From NCBI RefSeq assembly GCF_004564235.1, contig NZ_SOMN01000002.1, positions 248,001 to 312,000 of the forward strand: DNA of 64,000 nucleotides, in the 5' to 3' direction. A model generated the notes under the pieces. That model did no database searches. It had not been told where the DNA came from and saw only the letters and a program-made list of their open reading frames with translations. The translations under genes and the position numbers were made by a program. Origin of the DNA: Cohnella luojiensis. GTDB taxonomy: Bacteria > Bacillota > Bacilli > Paenibacillales > Paenibacillaceae. Positions 1 to 8,171 of this stretch are shown in pieces; position 1 is the stretch's first letter, and every line of letters starts with the position of its first letter.

Positions 1-681
1 CTCCGTTACAAGGAAACAAAGGGCAGTTGGCCTGATACGCCGGAATCGTTAGCCGCCGATTATCCGGACAATATTATTGCGGGATGGTCGGAGAGCATGA
101 CTCCGTGGTTCGATGAGCTGAAGGGTGTGCTCGAAGACAAAAAAGACGGTAAAATTCCGCAGACGATAGGATGGCCGGAGAAAACGGGGCCGAATACCGG
201 ACACGGAACGCCAAAAGGGCAGCTATCCCCGCTCTCCGAGCAACCGCTGGCGATTATCGTCGACAAAGATAACCACAGGCTGGCCGTAGTTAGCGGAAAT
301 GTGATTTTGCGCAACTATGAGGTTGGTTTGGGCGGAAGCAAAACCCCGGAAGGGAAGTTCGTCATCACGGAGAAGGTACGCGACCCGAACGGGAGCAGCG
401 ACGGGGTATTCGGAAGCCGAGGGATGACCTTGTCGGACACCCGATATGGCATACATGGAACCGACGAGCCGGATAGCATGGGCAAAGACGAATCCTTGGG
501 GTGCATCAGAATGAAGAAGGAAGATATCGAGGAGCTGTACGATTTGGTTCCTATGGGAACGCCGGTCACGATAACAAAAGGGAGCTTGCCCGACGAGCTG
601 CGCGCGCCACCCGAACGCTTCCGGTTGCCGAGCGCGCAGATCGAGACAAACCCCCGTAAAGTCTATGACTGGTTAAACTAG
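1..681 (+). CDS. L,D-transpeptidase (YkuD family), 5' end cut by window edge
   Basis: The frame is open from base 1, so the start lies outside the window and 226 residues are visible. The C-terminal half is a YkuD catalytic domain. It contains the His of HGTDEP and the catalytic Cys in SLGCIRM, in the family spacing H...S-x-GC-x-R. Such enzymes make 3-3 peptidoglycan cross-links or are spore/wall associated. The upstream part, with IIVDKDNHRLAVV, is the usual beta-strand entry to the domain. Any signal peptide or LysM repeat would lie upstream and cannot be seen. Confidence 0.9.
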   Translation, partial: LRYKETKGSWPDTPESLAADYPDNIIAGWSESMTPWFDELKGVLEDKKDGKIPQTIGWPEKTGPNTGHGTPKGQLSPLSEQPLAIIVDKDNHRLAVVSGNVILRNYEVGLGGSKTPEGKFVITEKVRDPNGSSDGVFGSRGMTLSDTRYGIHGTDEPDSMGKDESLGCIRMKKEDIEELYDLVPMGTPVTITKGSLPDELRAPPERFRLPSAQIETNPRKVYDWLN

Positions 682-697
682 AACGATTGCTATGGGA

Positions 698-841
698 TTA
701 AACATTGAACGCAAGCAGCAAAGCCATGACCACTACGATTACTCCAAAAGCCACCCCAATCCAAATAAGCGCCTTCTTGTTTACCTGTTCCTTTTGCTTC
801 GGGCGTGACGTGATGGGTGGTTTCTTTTTGGCTGTGCTCAT
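698..841 (-). CDS. Small single-pass membrane protein, 47 aa
   Basis: An ATG at 841 is preceded by GAGAGG about 9 bases upstream. The product begins MSTAKKKPP, has a basic, Lys/Pro-rich N-terminus, and ends in one hydrophobic helix (IWIGVAFGVIVVVMALLLAF). A longer in-frame reading up to 916 exists but lacks a convincing ribosome-binding site. I do not recognise the family. It faces away from pyrD, with a roughly 240-base divergent spacer. A cytoplasmic-N, one-helix topology is inferred. Confidence 0.6.
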   Translation of the reverse strand: MSTAKKKPPITSRPKQKEQVNKKALIWIGVAFGVIVVVMALLLAFNV

Positions 842-1078
842 GAGTATCAACCTCTCTATCATATGATTCGCGATCTCACTCCATTGTAATCGTTTTCTCG
901 GCGAAATACCAGACAAGCCGCCGTGAGCAGAACGTCAGAAATCGCGTATTACGACTTTGCGAGACCAATGTCGACCTTCCGGGCGGTCTGCCCTTTTCTT
1001 TTCCCTTGGAAAAGGCTAAACTGTTACCCGAAAGGTTTTCTTTAGTCCATTAATTCTATCGTACCGGTTCGCGAAAGG

Positions 1079-2185
1079 ATGTCGAATTCATTGTTGTACC
1101 AAATGGCCAAACCCTTCCTGTTCAAAATGGATCCTGAAGCAGCGCACCACTTGATCGTGGACGGAATGGGCACCGCTGCGAAAATCCCGGGGATGTCCTC
1201 CCTGCTTTCCGCGGTCTGGGGAACGAAAGCTTCTCCCGAACTCGCGGTTGATTTGTTCGGGCTTCATTTCAATCATCCCGTCGGCTTGGCTGCAGGCTTG
1301 GATAAGAACGCGAAAGCAGTCGCCGGTTTATCGAGCGTAGGCTTATCCTTCATGGAAGTAGGTACGGTCACGCCGTTAGGACAGGCAGGAAACGAGCAGC
1401 CTCGCTTGTTCAGGCTCCCTCCCGACGAAGCGCTGATCAACCGGATGGGCTTCAACAATGACGGCGCGGACGCGATGGCGGAGCGGCTTGCCAAGCTTCC
1501 TCGCCGCAGGATTCCCTTGGCCGTGAATATCGGCAAGAACAAGCTGACTCCGAACGAGAACGCAGCCGACGACTATCGGACATGCGTGCGGAAACTGTTT
1601 CCTTACGGCGATTTTTTCGTCGTGAACATCAGCTCTCCGAATACGCCGGATTTACGGGCATTGCAGCATGGGGACGAATTGCGCAACCTTCTAGACGCGG
1701 TAAAAGACGAGATGAAGCATCAGGCCGAGAAGCATGGCGAATTGCCAAAGCCGATCCTTGTGAAAATCGCTCCGGACAATTCGGAGGAGCAGCTTGCCTA
1801 TATGGCGGAAGCAATTCAGTTAAGCGGGATGTCGGGAATCATCGCGACGAATACGACGGTCAGCCGCGACGGATTGACGCACAAGAGCGCGGGAGAAATC
1901 GGCGGTCTTAGCGGGCGGCCGCTTACCCGGCGCTCAACGGAGATCATTCGCAGCCTGTACAAGATCACGAATGGGAAGCTTCCGATCATCGGATCGGGCG
2001 GAATTTTCACCGCTGACGATGCCTATGAGAAAATCCGCGCGGGAGCCAGCTTAGTCGAAGTCTATACGGCCATGATCTATAAGGGGCCAGGTCTTCTTAA
2101 GGAAATACACGGGGGTTTATTAAAACGGCTTAAGCAAGATGGTTTTAATCGCATTACGCAAGCGGTAGGAGCGGATCATCGTTAG
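1079..2185 (+). CDS. pyrD: Dihydroorotate dehydrogenase (quinone), class 2
   Basis: The product has 368 residues, the size of class 2 enzymes, which oxidise dihydroorotate to orotate with FMN and membrane quinone in pyrimidine synthesis. The N-terminal YQMAKPFLFKMDPEAAHH helix is the membrane/quinone-tunnel extension absent from class 1 enzymes. The core shows GLAAGLDKNA, the NISSPNTPDLR loop carrying the catalytic Ser, KIAPD, IATNTT and GSGGI for flavin phosphate binding. The start is preceded only by a short GAAAGG. It stands apart from a pyr operon; relQ follows 11 bases downstream, suggesting co-transcription. Confidence 0.95.
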   Translation: MSNSLLYQMAKPFLFKMDPEAAHHLIVDGMGTAAKIPGMSSLLSAVWGTKASPELAVDLFGLHFNHPVGLAAGLDKNAKAVAGLSSVGLSFMEVGTVTPLGQAGNEQPRLFRLPPDEALINRMGFNNDGADAMAERLAKLPRRRIPLAVNIGKNKLTPNENAADDYRTCVRKLFPYGDFFVVNISSPNTPDLRALQHGDELRNLLDAVKDEMKHQAEKHGELPKPILVKIAPDNSEEQLAYMAEAIQLSGMSGIIATNTTVSRDGLTHKSAGEIGGLSGRPLTRRSTEIIRSLYKITNGKLPIIGSGGIFTADDAYEKIRAGASLVEVYTAMIYKGPGLLKEIHGGLLKRLKQDGFNRITQAVGADHR

Positions 2186-2196
2186 GAGGAATTTCG

Positions 2197-3000
2197 ATGG
2201 ACGGAAGGGATTGGGGGAAGTTCCTGCTTCCCTATGAGCAAGCGGTTGAAGAGCTGAAGGTAAAGCTAAAGGCTCTTCGCGCTGAACTAAAGGCAAGAGA
2301 CGAGTACGCGCCGATCGAATTCGTTACCGGCCGGGTGAAGCGGGTATCGAGCGTCTTGGAGAAAGCGAGAAGATTATCGGTTCCCCTTGAACGTATCGAA
2401 CTCGGTATCGAGGACATCGCGGGTATCCGCATCATGTGCCAATTCGTGGACGACATCTACCGGGTAGCGGATTTAATCCGTCAACGGAAGGATCTCACGC
2501 TCGTATATGAGAAGGACTATATCACGAACTATAAGGAAAGCGGATATCGGAGCTACCATTTAATCGTGGAATACCCCGTCCAGACGTCTTTAGGTTCGAA
2601 ACCCGTACTGGCTGAAATCCAAATCAGGACGCTTGCGATGAATTTCTGGGCGACGATCGAACACTCGCTTAACTATAAATATCGCGATCAACTGCCATCC
2701 CATGTTAGAGAAAGACTGCGCAAAGCCGCCGAGGCCGCGTTTCAACTCGATACCGAAATGTCGAGCATCCGGCAGGAAATCGTCGACGCCCAGCAGGATT
2801 TCGAAGAGAGCTCCGCCATCGTGCGCAAGGTGCTTAATCAGATACAGGAGCTTTATTTTTTCCGCAGGGTAAGGGAAGCGGCGCAATTCCAGCTCCGGGT
2901 TAACGAGCTCTGGGAGCAGGACGACTTATGGGGGCTGAAGGAGCTTTCGCACGAAATTCAAGCGGCATTGGACCGCGCGGGCAAGGGCGGAGTCACGTAA
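2197..3000 (+). CDS. relQ: Small alarmone synthetase RelQ (YjbM-like (p)ppGpp synthetase)
   Basis: This 267-residue protein carries a RelA/SpoT-type synthetase domain without the HD hydrolase domain. It transfers pyrophosphate from ATP to GDP/GTP to make (p)ppGpp. Signature segments include PIEFVTGRVK, DIAGIRIMCQFVDD, KESGYRSYHL and EIQIRTLAMNFWATIEHSLNYK, which closely follow B. subtilis YjbM. It is about 50 residues longer than YjbM because of a C-terminal coiled, charged extension after FEESSAIV. An AGGAGG sits before the ATG, and the gene follows pyrD closely and abuts the DUF309 gene. Confidence 0.92.
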   Translation: MDGRDWGKFLLPYEQAVEELKVKLKALRAELKARDEYAPIEFVTGRVKRVSSVLEKARRLSVPLERIELGIEDIAGIRIMCQFVDDIYRVADLIRQRKDLTLVYEKDYITNYKESGYRSYHLIVEYPVQTSLGSKPVLAEIQIRTLAMNFWATIEHSLNYKYRDQLPSHVRERLRKAAEAAFQLDTEMSSIRQEIVDAQQDFEESSAIVRKVLNQIQELYFFRRVREAAQFQLRVNELWEQDDLWGLKELSHEIQAALDRAGKGGVT

Positions 3001-3001
3001 G

Positions 3002-3436
3002 ATGACTGACTCTAAGAAAAATGCAGACAGATTGGCCGGTATCATGAAAGACGACCGATACTTGGCGTATTTATCTCATTTTAACCGGGATCGCGACTAT
3101 TTCCAGTGTCATGAGGTGATGGAGGAGTTGTGGCTGGAAGAAGGCCGCAATCCTCTGCTTCAAGGGTTATTGCAGGCGGCGGTTGGCTTGCATCATTGGG
3201 ACAATGGAAACCCGTCCGGCGCTTCTAAGCTAATGAGGGCTGCCTTGGATAAGCTCGACGGTTACGCGGATGCGGTGGTAGGACTCGATTTACGGCAATT
3301 GCAACTGGATTTGAAGGCGAGCTTGAATACGCTTTTTGGCAAGGATGCTTCTTTTCAAGCTTTCAAGCTGCAAATTCACGACGAGACATTGCAGATTGCG
3401 GAGAAGTGGGAAGAAAGCCATGGCCGAGTAAAATAG
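3002..3436 (+). CDS. DUF309 domain protein
   Basis: A 144-residue alpha-helical protein with the DUF309 core: HFNRDRDYFQCHEVMEELWLEE, then LLQGLLQAAVGLHHWDNGN. The conserved HEV-x-E-x-x-W and the Q-x-x-HHW-type elements define this family, whose biochemical role is unknown. It begins one base after the relQ stop and is surely translated from the same message. No catalytic function should be assigned from sequence alone. Confidence 0.85.
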   Translation: MTDSKKNADRLAGIMKDDRYLAYLSHFNRDRDYFQCHEVMEELWLEEGRNPLLQGLLQAAVGLHHWDNGNPSGASKLMRAALDKLDGYADAVVGLDLRQLQLDLKASLNTLFGKDASFQAFKLQIHDETLQIAEKWEESHGRVK

Positions 3437-3590
3437 GAATGGGAATAAAAGACCGGCAATAACCGAAAGGATGTACGAGCAGGTATGTATGCTCATAGTC
3501 ATCTTCCTACTATAGGACGCGAGCGGACGGGTTAGTCCCGTTTGGTATCTGCTATGAATGCAAGTATCGTAAGCGGCGTGCCTCGTTCCG

Positions 3591-4139
3591 CTACGCCCGG
3601 TCGGTATGAATGGTCCTGCCTTCATAGTACATATGAGCTGGGGCCACTTCGTTCTCTTTGGCCGACACTGAATCTGCGGTTAGTTTATAGACGGCTGTTT
3701 TACTGCCTAAGGAGGAAACATATCGTTCCAGATGACTATGCGCGAGCGGTCGATCATAATAGCCTGGTACATATTTGTCCAGCATGGCTTGCATGGCTTC
3801 CGTTGCCTCGTTTATATCGGTTACGCGAATCACGGTTCCTTCGATGATGACACTCATATAGGCGGTATCCGTGTTGGCGGGTACCAAATCCGTGATGGTC
3901 CCATAATCTTCGCTGACGGTAAAGCAGGCCAGAGGATTATGCTCGATGTAAATGATTTTTCTCCCGTCTTGTGCTCCATGAAAATAGACGGCGTCGTTCA
4001 GCCAAACGAAATTGAGTGGAATGACATAGGGGACATCTTCGGATGATAAGCCGAGAAATCCAGTCCGGGTATTTTCGAGAAAGTGCTGAATTTTGCCGGT
4101 ATCGGTACAAGTGCGTCTCTGCACGCGGATGGGAAACAT
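3591..4139 (-). CDS. Pyridoxamine 5'-phosphate oxidase-family (split-barrel flavin) protein
   Basis: About 182 residues. It begins FPIRVQRRT and carries [19 protein letters not shown] and [11 protein letters not shown], the pattern of heme/FMN-binding split-barrel proteins of the NimA/PPOX group. I chose the ATG at 4139 because GTGAAGG lies about 11 bases upstream; an in-frame GTG exists 18 bases earlier. Substrate is unknown; family members are nitroreductase-like or F420/FMN oxidoreductases. It is convergent with the relQ-DUF309 message, with a roughly 150-base spacer holding only a weak GACGGG/CCCGTT hairpin. Confidence 0.8.
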   Translation of the reverse strand: MFPIRVQRRTCTDTGKIQHFLENTRTGFLGLSSEDVPYVIPLNFVWLNDAVYFHGAQDGRKIIYIEHNPLACFTVSEDYGTITDLVPANTDTAYMSVIIEGTVIRVTDINEATEAMQAMLDKYVPGYYDRPLAHSHLERYVSSLGSKTAVYKLTADSVSAKENEVAPAHMYYEGRTIHTDRA

Positions 4140-4205
4140 TGTATTTATCACCTTCACTAAATGGTATAGAATGCACTGGATGAACCCGTCAACCTGTCCG
4201 AACTC

Positions 4206-4826
4206 CTATATTATACTCGGATTTGCTGGATTAAGCGAAGTCCGATCGGCAAGCATGTTTTCCAGCCTAGTTTTAACATCCGGCCATTCTGAAGCAATAA
4301 AGCTATAGTAAGCCGTGTCTCTGATATAGCCATCGCCTAAAATTCGATGACTTCGGAGTATTCCTTCCGAAATAGCTCCAATGCGCTCCATGGCCCTTAA
4401 TGAACGGGTGTTGCGGGAATCGGCTTTAAGCTGTACGCGAACCGTACCCAAGGTCTCAAAACAATGTCGTAGCAGCAGATATTTGCACTCGGTGTTGACG
4501 CGGGTTCTCCACACTTCTCGGGCAAGAGCGGTCCACCCGATTTCCAGGTGTCTATGGTCGGTGGAAATGTCAGCAAACCTCGTTGTTCCTACTAGACGAT
4601 CTGTCTCCTTGTCGAGAATAACAAAAGGCATAGCATTTCCTCTAGCTCGTTCCTCTAGTGCTATCTCCACATAGATTTTCATATCATCTATACTTCGCAT
4701 AACCGGAGGGGAATACGTCCATATTTCCGGATCGTTGAGTGCTTCGTAAAGCTGGGCGATATGAGATGCCTCCATGGGAACAAGGGTTATCCTTACACCT
4801 TGCAAAATAACTGGTTCAACTTTCAT
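4206..4826 (-). CDS. GNAT-family N-acetyltransferase (RimJ/RimL-like)
   Basis: The product has 206 residues. The N-terminus VILQGVRITLVPMEASHIAQL and the block LEIGWTALAREVWRT are typical of the Acetyltransf_3 subgroup. That subgroup acetylates ribosomal-protein N-termini or small amines with acetyl-CoA. The late motif ALRAMERIGAISEGILRSHRI is the usual RimJ/L-type C-terminal signature. An AAGGAG precedes the ATG by nine bases. It may be monocistronic or read on into the PPOX gene 66 bases downstream. Substrate is not predictable. Confidence 0.88.
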   Translation of the reverse strand: MKVEPVILQGVRITLVPMEASHIAQLYEALNDPEIWTYSPPVMRSIDDMKIYVEIALEERARGNAMPFVILDKETDRLVGTTRFADISTDHRHLEIGWTALAREVWRTRVNTECKYLLLRHCFETLGTVRVQLKADSRNTRSLRAMERIGAISEGILRSHRILGDGYIRDTAYYSFIASEWPDVKTRLENMLADRTSLNPANPSII

Positions 4827-4958
4827 CGGCTTTGTCTCCTTTTTGTTGACGAGTACATGTAATTAGTAATATAGGATACAAGGGGAACCGACAAATTAAA
4901 AGTGCCAATTTACTATCTTTTTACTAGACCACTTATCCTTGACATGAATGCAGAATAC

Positions 4959-5004
4959 AAAGGGGGTGCACCTAAAGCATAATGCTTAAGGTGCACCCCT
5001 TTTG
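4959..5004 (-). terminator. Hairpin terminator of the lipoprotein-thioredoxin operon
   Basis: A long inverted repeat, AAAGGGGGTGCACCTAAAGC facing GCTTAAGGTGCACCCCTTTT, lies just downstream of the leftward operon ending at 5026. The stem is about 20 pairs with one or two mismatches. A short T-rich tail follows on the minus strand. Confidence 0.75.
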
Positions 5005-5025
5005 TTAGTTATTCAAAAATCAAGC

Positions 5026-5484
5026 TTATGCGTTCGGATTAAAGTTGTCTTCGATCAACTGTTTAATCTGCTCGGGCGTTTTGCCTTCCTTGCTCCACTC
5101 TTCGATCTTCGCGAGCTCCTCGGTACAAATGCCGCATTGGCCGCTGTGATCCGTCCATGTGACCCCTGTATCGTCCTTACCTGCTACGTAGCACCTCAAC
5201 AACGACGAATGAGGGTCGTCCTCGTATTTCATGCAGCCGCAATAGCAGTTGATCATCTGCATGATATCTTCGTATTTTCCGACAATAGAGTAAAGATGCT
5301 TCGTTCGGCCGGAGTATTTGTCCAGGAAGGAGGGCATGTCGGCCAGAGAAGCCTCATGCTCCCAGTTTTCGTTGCCGTGGCGATGAGGCTCGCTTTCGTC
5401 CGAGCCTCCGCCGCCGCAAGCAACTAACAGGATTCCGCAAGCAAGAACGGCCGCCGGAAGCGCGAGCAACCACTTGGCCTTCAT
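5026..5484 (-). CDS. PCYCGC-type Cys-rich lipoprotein
   Basis: About 152 residues with a lipoprotein signal peptide: a hydrophobic stretch ending in the lipobox LLVAC, then a GGGG linker. The mature domain has INCYCGCMKYEDD, matching the PCYCGC motif family except that Asn replaces the first Pro. A further Cys and a CGIC pair follow. It should sit on the outer face of the membrane. The ATG at 5484 overlaps the stop of the upstream thioredoxin gene as TGATG, so translation is coupled. The pairing suggests a role in extracytoplasmic thiol or metal handling, which is inference. Confidence 0.85.
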   Translation of the reverse strand: MKAKWLLALPAAVLACGILLVACGGGGSDESEPHRHGNENWEHEASLADMPSFLDKYSGRTKHLYSIVGKYEDIMQMINCYCGCMKYEDDPHSSLLRCYVAGKDDTGVTWTDHSGQCGICTEELAKIEEWSKEGKTPEQIKQLIEDNFNPNA

Positions 5485-5987
5485 CAATCGTTACCTTCCG
5501 GTTTATGCTTCTCGAAGAATGCTTTGAAGTCATCCAGCGAATAGCCATCGGTCGTTTCGGATTCCTTCAAGCCGCCCTTCAATCGGTCGCTCTCCACGCC
5601 GTCTTTGAAATACACGATCGTCGGAGTGGCTTCGATGTTCATTGTACCGAAATACGTATCGAACTCGCGCAAGTTGAACTGGTGGAGGTTAATGCCGAGC
5701 TCGTCCGCGAGCGGCTTTAATTGCGGCGTCGTTGCCCGGCAGTGAGGGCAGTCCGAAGCGAAGAAATAGACGAAGAAGCTTTCCTTATTCGTAAGCTTCT
5801 CCTCCAATTCGTCGGGAAGCATGATATTGTTATAGTTAGGATCGTTCAGAATTTCACGCGTAGCCGGGTACAGGTCGTCGGAAGGTTTACCGTAAACCGT
5901 GTCGGGCTTCAGGTTATTCAATACGACAAGCGCAACGATCAGTACAGCGAGGATTCCGAAGAAAATCGATAATTTTTTGGCGTTCAT
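5484..5987 (-). CDS. Membrane-anchored thioredoxin-fold protein (CPHC)
   Basis: About 167 residues. An N-terminal transmembrane helix (LSIFFGILAVLIVALVVLNNL) anchors an external thioredoxin domain. The redox motif is FASDCPHCRATTPQ and the cis-Pro loop is EATPTIVYF. CPHC is the dithiol of DsbA-type oxidases rather than of classical thioredoxin (CGPC). The start at 5987 is favoured by AGGAG eight bases upstream; a TTG six bases earlier is possible. It heads a two-gene operon with the Cys-rich lipoprotein, a plausible redox partner. A TATAAT-like -10 is visible around 6057-6062 on the minus strand. Confidence 0.87.
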   Translation of the reverse strand: MNAKKLSIFFGILAVLIVALVVLNNLKPDTVYGKPSDDLYPATREILNDPNYNNIMLPDELEEKLTNKESFFVYFFASDCPHCRATTPQLKPLADELGINLHQFNLREFDTYFGTMNIEATPTIVYFKDGVESDRLKGGLKESETTDGYSLDDFKAFFEKHKPEGND

Positions 5988-6137
5988 TGGCAATACTCCT
6001 ATCTAACCGTGGTTTTTAGAGGTAAAAGCATGGACAAGTCCGTGTATCTCTCTTACATTATACCTGATAAGGTTAGTCAGTAACACGGGGTTATTGAGAA
6101 TGACATGAAACTGTCGCATTAGAAAGTAGGTCATCAA

Positions 6138-6980
6138 ATGAAAGCAACGATTCGACTTGATAAAATGTTAGGAAACCTGGGATATGGCACCAGAAGCGGG
6201 ATTAAGCTGCTGATCAAGCAAGGAGCGGTTACCGTAAACGGCATCGCCGTCAAGGATCACGGCATGCAAATCAATCCAAACTTGGACGAGGTCGTGCTGG
6301 ACGGAGAAAAGATTCAGTACCGAGATACCGTATACGTACTACTGCATAAGCCGGCAGGCGTAGTGTCGGCGACGGAAGACCACAGGGACCGTACGGTTAT
6401 CGATTTGCTGGACGCGGATCTGACTGTTCTGTCTCCGTTTCCGGTTGGACGATTGGACAAGGATACGGAAGGTCTGCTGCTCATCACGAACGACGGGAAG
6501 TTATCTCATGAACTGTTATCGCCCCGGAAGCACGTACCTAAAACCTACCGTGCGCTAGTAGCCGGAGCGGTTGGAGCGGACGATGCAGATGCTTTTCTCC
6601 AAGGCGTGACGTTGGATGACGGGTATGTAACCATGCCTGCACAACTCAAGGTATTAGCCAAGAGCAATGGAGAAGGAGCTCCCACTGCCGATGAAGAGGC
6701 GTTTGCCGGGGAAATGACGTCCGCGAAGAAGCTCGTTCCCCAGCAAGAGGAGCTAGTCGCGCACGAGACCCTTTGCTGGATCGAGCTCACGATTCATGAG
6801 GGGAAATTCCATCAGGTGAAGCGTATGTTCGAAGCCGTCGGCAAGAAGGTGCTTTACCTGCGCCGCATCTCCATGGGCCCGCTTAAACTGGACCCGACCT
6901 TGGCTCCGGGCGAGTGGCGGGAGCTGACCGAAGAAGAATTGGAAAGCCTGCGCAATTATCGGAAGGATGGTTTGGAATGA
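6138..6980 (+). CDS. rsuA: 16S rRNA pseudouridine synthase (RsuA family)
   Basis: A 280-residue protein with an N-terminal S4 RNA-binding domain (RLDKMLGNLGYGTRSGIKLLIKQGAVTVNG). The RsuA catalytic domain follows: LLHKPAGVVSATEDHRDRTV, then FPVGRLDKDTEGLLLITNDG with the catalytic Asp, and HEGKFHQVKRMFEAVGKKV. RsuA isomerises U516 of 16S rRNA. An acidic insertion of roughly 35 residues (SNGEGAPTADEEAFAGEM and on) sits before CWIELTIHEG and is longer than in E. coli RsuA. The stop overlaps the start of the next gene as ATGA. Confidence 0.9.
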   Translation: MKATIRLDKMLGNLGYGTRSGIKLLIKQGAVTVNGIAVKDHGMQINPNLDEVVLDGEKIQYRDTVYVLLHKPAGVVSATEDHRDRTVIDLLDADLTVLSPFPVGRLDKDTEGLLLITNDGKLSHELLSPRKHVPKTYRALVAGAVGADDADAFLQGVTLDDGYVTMPAQLKVLAKSNGEGAPTADEEAFAGEMTSAKKLVPQQEELVAHETLCWIELTIHEGKFHQVKRMFEAVGKKVLYLRRISMGPLKLDPTLAPGEWRELTEEELESLRNYRKDGLE

Positions 6981-7768
6981 ATTTTCGTTTAATTGCTTTA
7001 GACGTTGACGGCACATTATTGAACGATCATCATGAGGTTACTCCGCGGGTTCGCCAAGCTGTTCGAGCCGCAGCCGAGCAGGGTGCGGAAATCGTGTTAT
7101 GCACGGGCCGGGGCTCGACTAGCGCATTGCCCGTGCTCGAAGAATTAGGCTTGAAGGGAACAATGATAACCCATAACGGCGCCTCCGTGGTGGACAGCGA
7201 GACCCGCGAGGTGCTCCATGATACTTCGATTACAACGGAGCAGGCCATTCGTTACGTGAACTTCTGCCGCGAACGGGGCATACATTTTGACATGAATACG
7301 GCATTTGATTTGTATGTAGAAGACCTGCAAGAGGATGCAGAGGCCATGTACAGAAATCTTAGGGCGCTCCCCATTATGCGAGACAAGAACGAGGCGTTCC
7401 CCGAACGTATGGTCAAGCTGTCCATCTACGCTCCGAAGCTTGTTCTTGATGATATGGAAGCGGAGTGGGTGGAGTGGCCCCATGAACTGCAGACGATCAG
7501 GAGCGGAGATAATTTCATCGATGTCCAGCATTTTCATGCCAGTAAAGGAAAAGCATTGGAGCAATTGGCCATACGAAGAGGCATTCCTCGGGAGCAAATA
7601 CTAGCGATGGGGAATTATTATAACGATACGGGCATGATCGTTTATGCGGGCTGGGGCGTAGCCATGGAAAACTCTCCTGCGGAAGTCAAGGCGGTGGCGA
7701 ACGAGGTTACCTTGTCCAATAACGAGGATGGCGTTGCCTTGGTTATCGAACAACGGGTTTTAGCGTAG
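6977..7768 (+). CDS. Cof-type HAD-IIB phosphatase
   Basis: 263 residues from the ATG at 6977, which overlaps the rsuA stop by four bases and has GGAAGG upstream; an in-frame upstream start inside rsuA is less likely. HAD motif I is ALDVDGTLL, motif II is LCTGRG, and the C2 cap lies between. The motif III Lys is in HASKGKALEQ, and motif IV reads MGNYYNDTGMI. Motif IV usually has GD-x3-D or GD-x2-ND; here the first Asp is Asn. These enzymes dephosphorylate sugar phosphates, FMN or other small metabolites; the substrate is not predictable. Confidence 0.88.
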   Translation: MNFRLIALDVDGTLLNDHHEVTPRVRQAVRAAAEQGAEIVLCTGRGSTSALPVLEELGLKGTMITHNGASVVDSETREVLHDTSITTEQAIRYVNFCRERGIHFDMNTAFDLYVEDLQEDAEAMYRNLRALPIMRDKNEAFPERMVKLSIYAPKLVLDDMEAEWVEWPHELQTIRSGDNFIDVQHFHASKGKALEQLAIRRGIPREQILAMGNYYNDTGMIVYAGWGVAMENSPAEVKAVANEVTLSNNEDGVALVIEQRVLA

Positions 7769-7787
7769 GTTTGTCCGGGCAAACGCG

Positions 7788-7821
7788 AAAAAAAAGCAAG
7801 CCGAGGAATCTCGACTTGCTT
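7788..7821 (-). terminator. Rho-independent terminator after yjcZ
   Basis: AAGCAAG-CCGAG pairs with CTCGACTTGCTT around a GAAT loop. On the minus strand the stem is followed directly by eight or more T. It therefore serves the small leftward gene at 7865-7957. Confidence 0.85.
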
Positions 7822-7864
7822 CACGTACGGTTCGGGGATTACGCCATTACTCCCCTGTCCGTAC

Positions 7865-7957
7865 TCAGTAACCAGCGCGCAAGATGATGACTAGCAGAAT
7901 GAACAAGACCAGCACGAAGGCTGCCGATGCATAGTATCCGCCGACTGCACCAGACAT
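7865..7957 (-). CDS. yjcZ: YjcZ-family sporulation-type small membrane protein, 30 aa
   Basis: A 30-residue ORF: MSGAVGGYYASAAF followed by a hydrophobic helix (VLVLFILLVIILRA) and GY. The Gly/Tyr-rich head plus one FVLVLFILL helix is the YjcZ/YrhC-type pattern seen in multiple copies in spore-forming Bacillales. AAGGAGGAG lies six bases before the ATG and a strong terminator follows, so expression is well supported. A CATACTATA sequence about 90 bases upstream on the same strand resembles a sigma-E/K -10 element, but no -35 is convincing. Confidence 0.85.
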   Translation of the reverse strand: MSGAVGGYYASAAFVLVLFILLVIILRAGY

Positions 7958-8171
7958 GCAAACTCCTCCTTCATGAAGAAAGTTTTGTTGGATGCCGAAG
8001 CGGGTTACGCCTTGTACGCTGCCCCTCTCCTCGGTCTACACTTATAGTATGAAGAAGGCGGTCGGCGGATTGGACATTTACCCCGTGGCAAATGATTTTG
8101 GGTATATGCGGATACAGGCCAACGGCAGGGAGTGACGTACGGTCCGATGACGTAGGGTCCAATTGCGGTTA

